Positions 62,626 to 64,000 of a stretch of DNA of 64,000 bases are shown here, in pieces. The stretch is from Sphingobium naphthae (GTDB taxonomy: Bacteria; Pseudomonadota; Alphaproteobacteria; Sphingomonadales; Sphingomonadaceae), in assembly GCF_020782235.1 (NCBI RefSeq), contig NZ_JAJGNO010000003.1, forward strand, positions 363,424-427,423, written 5' to 3'. Numbering within the stretch: position 1 is the first letter of the stretch; each line of letters opens with the position of its first letter. The position numbers and the translations under genes were made by a program. The notes beneath the pieces are model-generated. The model had not been told where the DNA came from. It did no database searches and worked only from the letters and a program-made list of their open reading frames with translations.

Positions 62626-63948
62626 ATGGTTGGTGTTTCTTCAAATTCTCTGCCCGAATTGCCCGTTGAGCTGTCGAACGAGGCAGTCGCGGAGCTTGCG
62701 CGTTTGCAAGCCGAGCATGCCTCCGTCCTTGTGGTCGAGGCGAACGCCATCGACCGCCGCGGGGGATTGCTGTTCGATCAGTATCGGTTCGTCCGCGCCT
62801 TTGGCGCGGTGTCGATCAACGCCTACGCCAAGGCGCATGGCTTCACCTATGAAGCCTCGAACCTGACGTTCCATGTCTCCGCCCAGTCTCTGCTTAACAT
62901 CAACGTGGGTGCGGCGACCACGGAGAAGGAGAGGGAGGCATTGCAGAACGCTGTGCGCCCGCTGGCCTATGCGCTCGCCGCACTCGACAAGTGGCACGAC
63001 GAACACGCGCAGATGAGCCGTGAGCAGTTCATCGCCTACTATCGCGAACAGGGCTGCATGACTGGCCTTCGCGACCGCTATCTCGACGACAAGCGGGCGA
63101 GCGGCAAGAAGCTGGCCAGCAAGCCCCGTGAGGTTGCGGCGGCGCAGTCGTCGGAGGAGATTGTCGATACCATCCTCGACAATCCGGCGGCAAAGGAGAT
63201 TGCGGCGCTCCCCGACATGGCGACCGGAACGTCCGGCCTGATGATGTTCCGGCACGAGGGCGACAAGCTCAGGCTGGTGCTACTGAACGCGACGCCCGAC
63301 CAGATGGCGGGCCTGTCGGGATTGGCACCGTCCGCGCTCGACAATGCCCCGGCCGATCTGCGGTTCCATCGGGAAATGCTGCTGGCAGGCGGGGCGTTCG
63401 TGCCGGACATGCTGAGCAATGTCACGCGCGAGGAAGTGCCGGAGGGAGACGAGCCGAACGAGAGCTACACTCTGCTGCCGGCGAACGCGATCTATCTGGT
63501 CGATGGCGATCATATCTCGATCGCCCACGCACGTCGCGAGGATGGCCTTATCGTCCAGGTTCAGCCGAGGGACTATCGGCCCGACTATATGGGCAAGGCC
63601 GACTTGTTCTTCGACAATCTCACCCGGCGCAGGCTCGGCAATGCCCTGACCGGCGAGATGGACGCGGAAGCCTATGCACGAAGCGCGCATGAGGGAGAAG
63701 CGGTGGTCGCCCAGCGTCGCGGCAAGACCACGACCCTGACCTTCACGCACAAGGACACCGGCGAAACCGTCAACCTCATCGTGAAGCCGCGCAACATGGG
63801 CAGCATCTGGACCTATCGGGTCAGCGGTGCCTTCGCGCCGGTCGCGCATGCGGTGCTTGACCCCGAAAGTGCGGCGGAGGTCGAACGAACCTTCCTTCGC
63901 GAATTGGTCAAGAAAGCGCCCAAAGTGTTGATTTCCACTGAGAAGTGA
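62626..63948 (+). CDS. Uncharacterised 440-aa protein, possibly truncated by an insertion sequence
   Basis: Not recognised. ATG 62626 has AAGG at 62616-62619. No signal peptide or membrane helix; mixed alpha/beta with an N-terminal helical part (to about 170, charged linker RASGKKLASKPREVAAAQ) and a C-terminal beta-rich half. The last residues (VLISTEK) and the stop lie inside sequence that looks like an insertion-sequence end starting near 63927, so the native C-terminus is probably lost. Context suggests a plasmid- or island-borne gene. Confidence 0.7.
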   Translation: MVGVSSNSLPELPVELSNEAVAELARLQAEHASVLVVEANAIDRRGGLLFDQYRFVRAFGAVSINAYAKAHGFTYEASNLTFHVSAQSLLNINVGAATTEKEREALQNAVRPLAYALAALDKWHDEHAQMSREQFIAYYREQGCMTGLRDRYLDDKRASGKKLASKPREVAAAQSSEEIVDTILDNPAAKEIAALPDMATGTSGLMMFRHEGDKLRLVLLNATPDQMAGLSGLAPSALDNAPADLRFHREMLLAGGAFVPDMLSNVTREEVPEGDEPNESYTLLPANAIYLVDGDHISIAHARREDGLIVQVQPRDYRPDYMGKADLFFDNLTRRRLGNALTGEMDAEAYARSAHEGEAVVAQRRGKTTTLTFTHKDTGETVNLIVKPRNMGSIWTYRVSGAFAPVAHAVLDPESAAEVERTFLRELVKKAPKVLISTEK

Positions 63949-64000
63949 CCCGGGTAGGGCGTAAATTTCCGCTGAGAATTGACCCATGTTGAACTCGTCC
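63927..64000. mobile_element. Probable terminus of an IS21-like insertion sequence (partial)
   Basis: Two 20-bp direct repeats of 18/20 identity, TTTCCACTGAGAAGTGACCC (63932-63951) and TTTCCGCTGAGAATTGACCC (63966-63985), spaced 34 bp, after a TGTTG start at 63927. Multiple subterminal repeats of this kind with GACCC are typical of IS21-family ends. The transposase genes would be beyond the window. Confidence 0.6.

Overview
The window is 64 kb of GC-rich chromosomal DNA from an alphaproteobacterium, almost certainly a sphingomonad (Sphingobium, Sphingomonas or Novosphingobium type). Evidence: the pyrH-frr-uppS-cdsA-dxr-rseP-bamA-skp-fabZ run lacks the lpxD, lpxA and lpxB genes that normally flank fabZ, as expected for bacteria with glycosphingolipids instead of LPS; GapR (DUF2312), DUF1244, DUF1178 and LDH-like malate dehydrogenase are alphaproteobacterial; and the intergenic palindromes are of kinds common in sphingomonads. 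Most of the window is housekeeping sequence with tight, often 1-4 bp overlapping, gene junctions.

Layout. 0-1 kb: tsf. 1-5.4 kb: a reverse-strand insert between tsf and pyrH holding a methyltransferase, an exported catalase-peroxidase (katG) and a small cytochrome c. 5.6-15.1 kb: the envelope and isoprenoid operon from pyrH to fabZ, then rpmE. 15.2-20.3 kb: lipid kinase, phosphoesterase, an NDUFAF5-like methyltransferase, and comF-grxC-nitrilase-DUF1178. 20.5-25.1 kb: an accessory-looking surface-polymer region with an O-acetyltransferase, a sialate-esterase-like SGNH hydrolase, tRNA-Arg(CCT), and a reverse-strand operon of a TagB/TagF-like glycerophosphotransferase, a CDP-alcohol phosphatidyltransferase and a HIT protein. 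25.3-35.6 kb: central metabolism, with sdhB, a thioesterase, zapE, then mdh-sucD-sucA-sucB-lpd. 35.8-46.7 kb: guaB, an RsmB-like methyltransferase, hemW, rdgB, rph, two lipoproteins, hrcA-grpE and an HD-GYP protein. 47-56.9 kb: a YqjI-like PadR regulator with DUF2218, ruvC, yebC, gapR, DUF1244, pyk, rpmJ, a lipoprotein, an M14 carboxypeptidase, a dienelactone hydrolase, prmA and a soluble chemoreceptor. 57-59.6 kb: sdhCDA. 59.6-64 kb: accessory DNA with 11-bp repeats, a divergent HxlR/short-chain reductase pair (the reductase frameshifted at its start), a vgr-related gene with a truncated duplicate, and an uncharacterised 440-aa gene ending in what looks like the terminus of an IS21-type insertion sequence.

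How the genes work together: the TCA cycle dominates (mdh, sucD, sucA, sucB, lpd, sdhB, sdhCDA), but two normally linked subunits are displaced. sdhB lies about 32 kb from sdhCDA, and sucC is absent beside sucD. Upstream of both sdhB and mdh is a palindrome of the form TGC(A/G)A-N5-TTGCA, resembling alphaproteobacterial Fur/Mur boxes, which suggests shared metal-responsive control. The most novel-looking pieces are the lipid/glycerophosphate operon at 22.4-25.1 kb, the paired candidate Fur boxes, the self-overlapping operator of the YqjI-like regulator, the three large intergenic palindromic elements, and the degenerating right-hand end. I found no CRISPR array, prophage or clear riboswitch.
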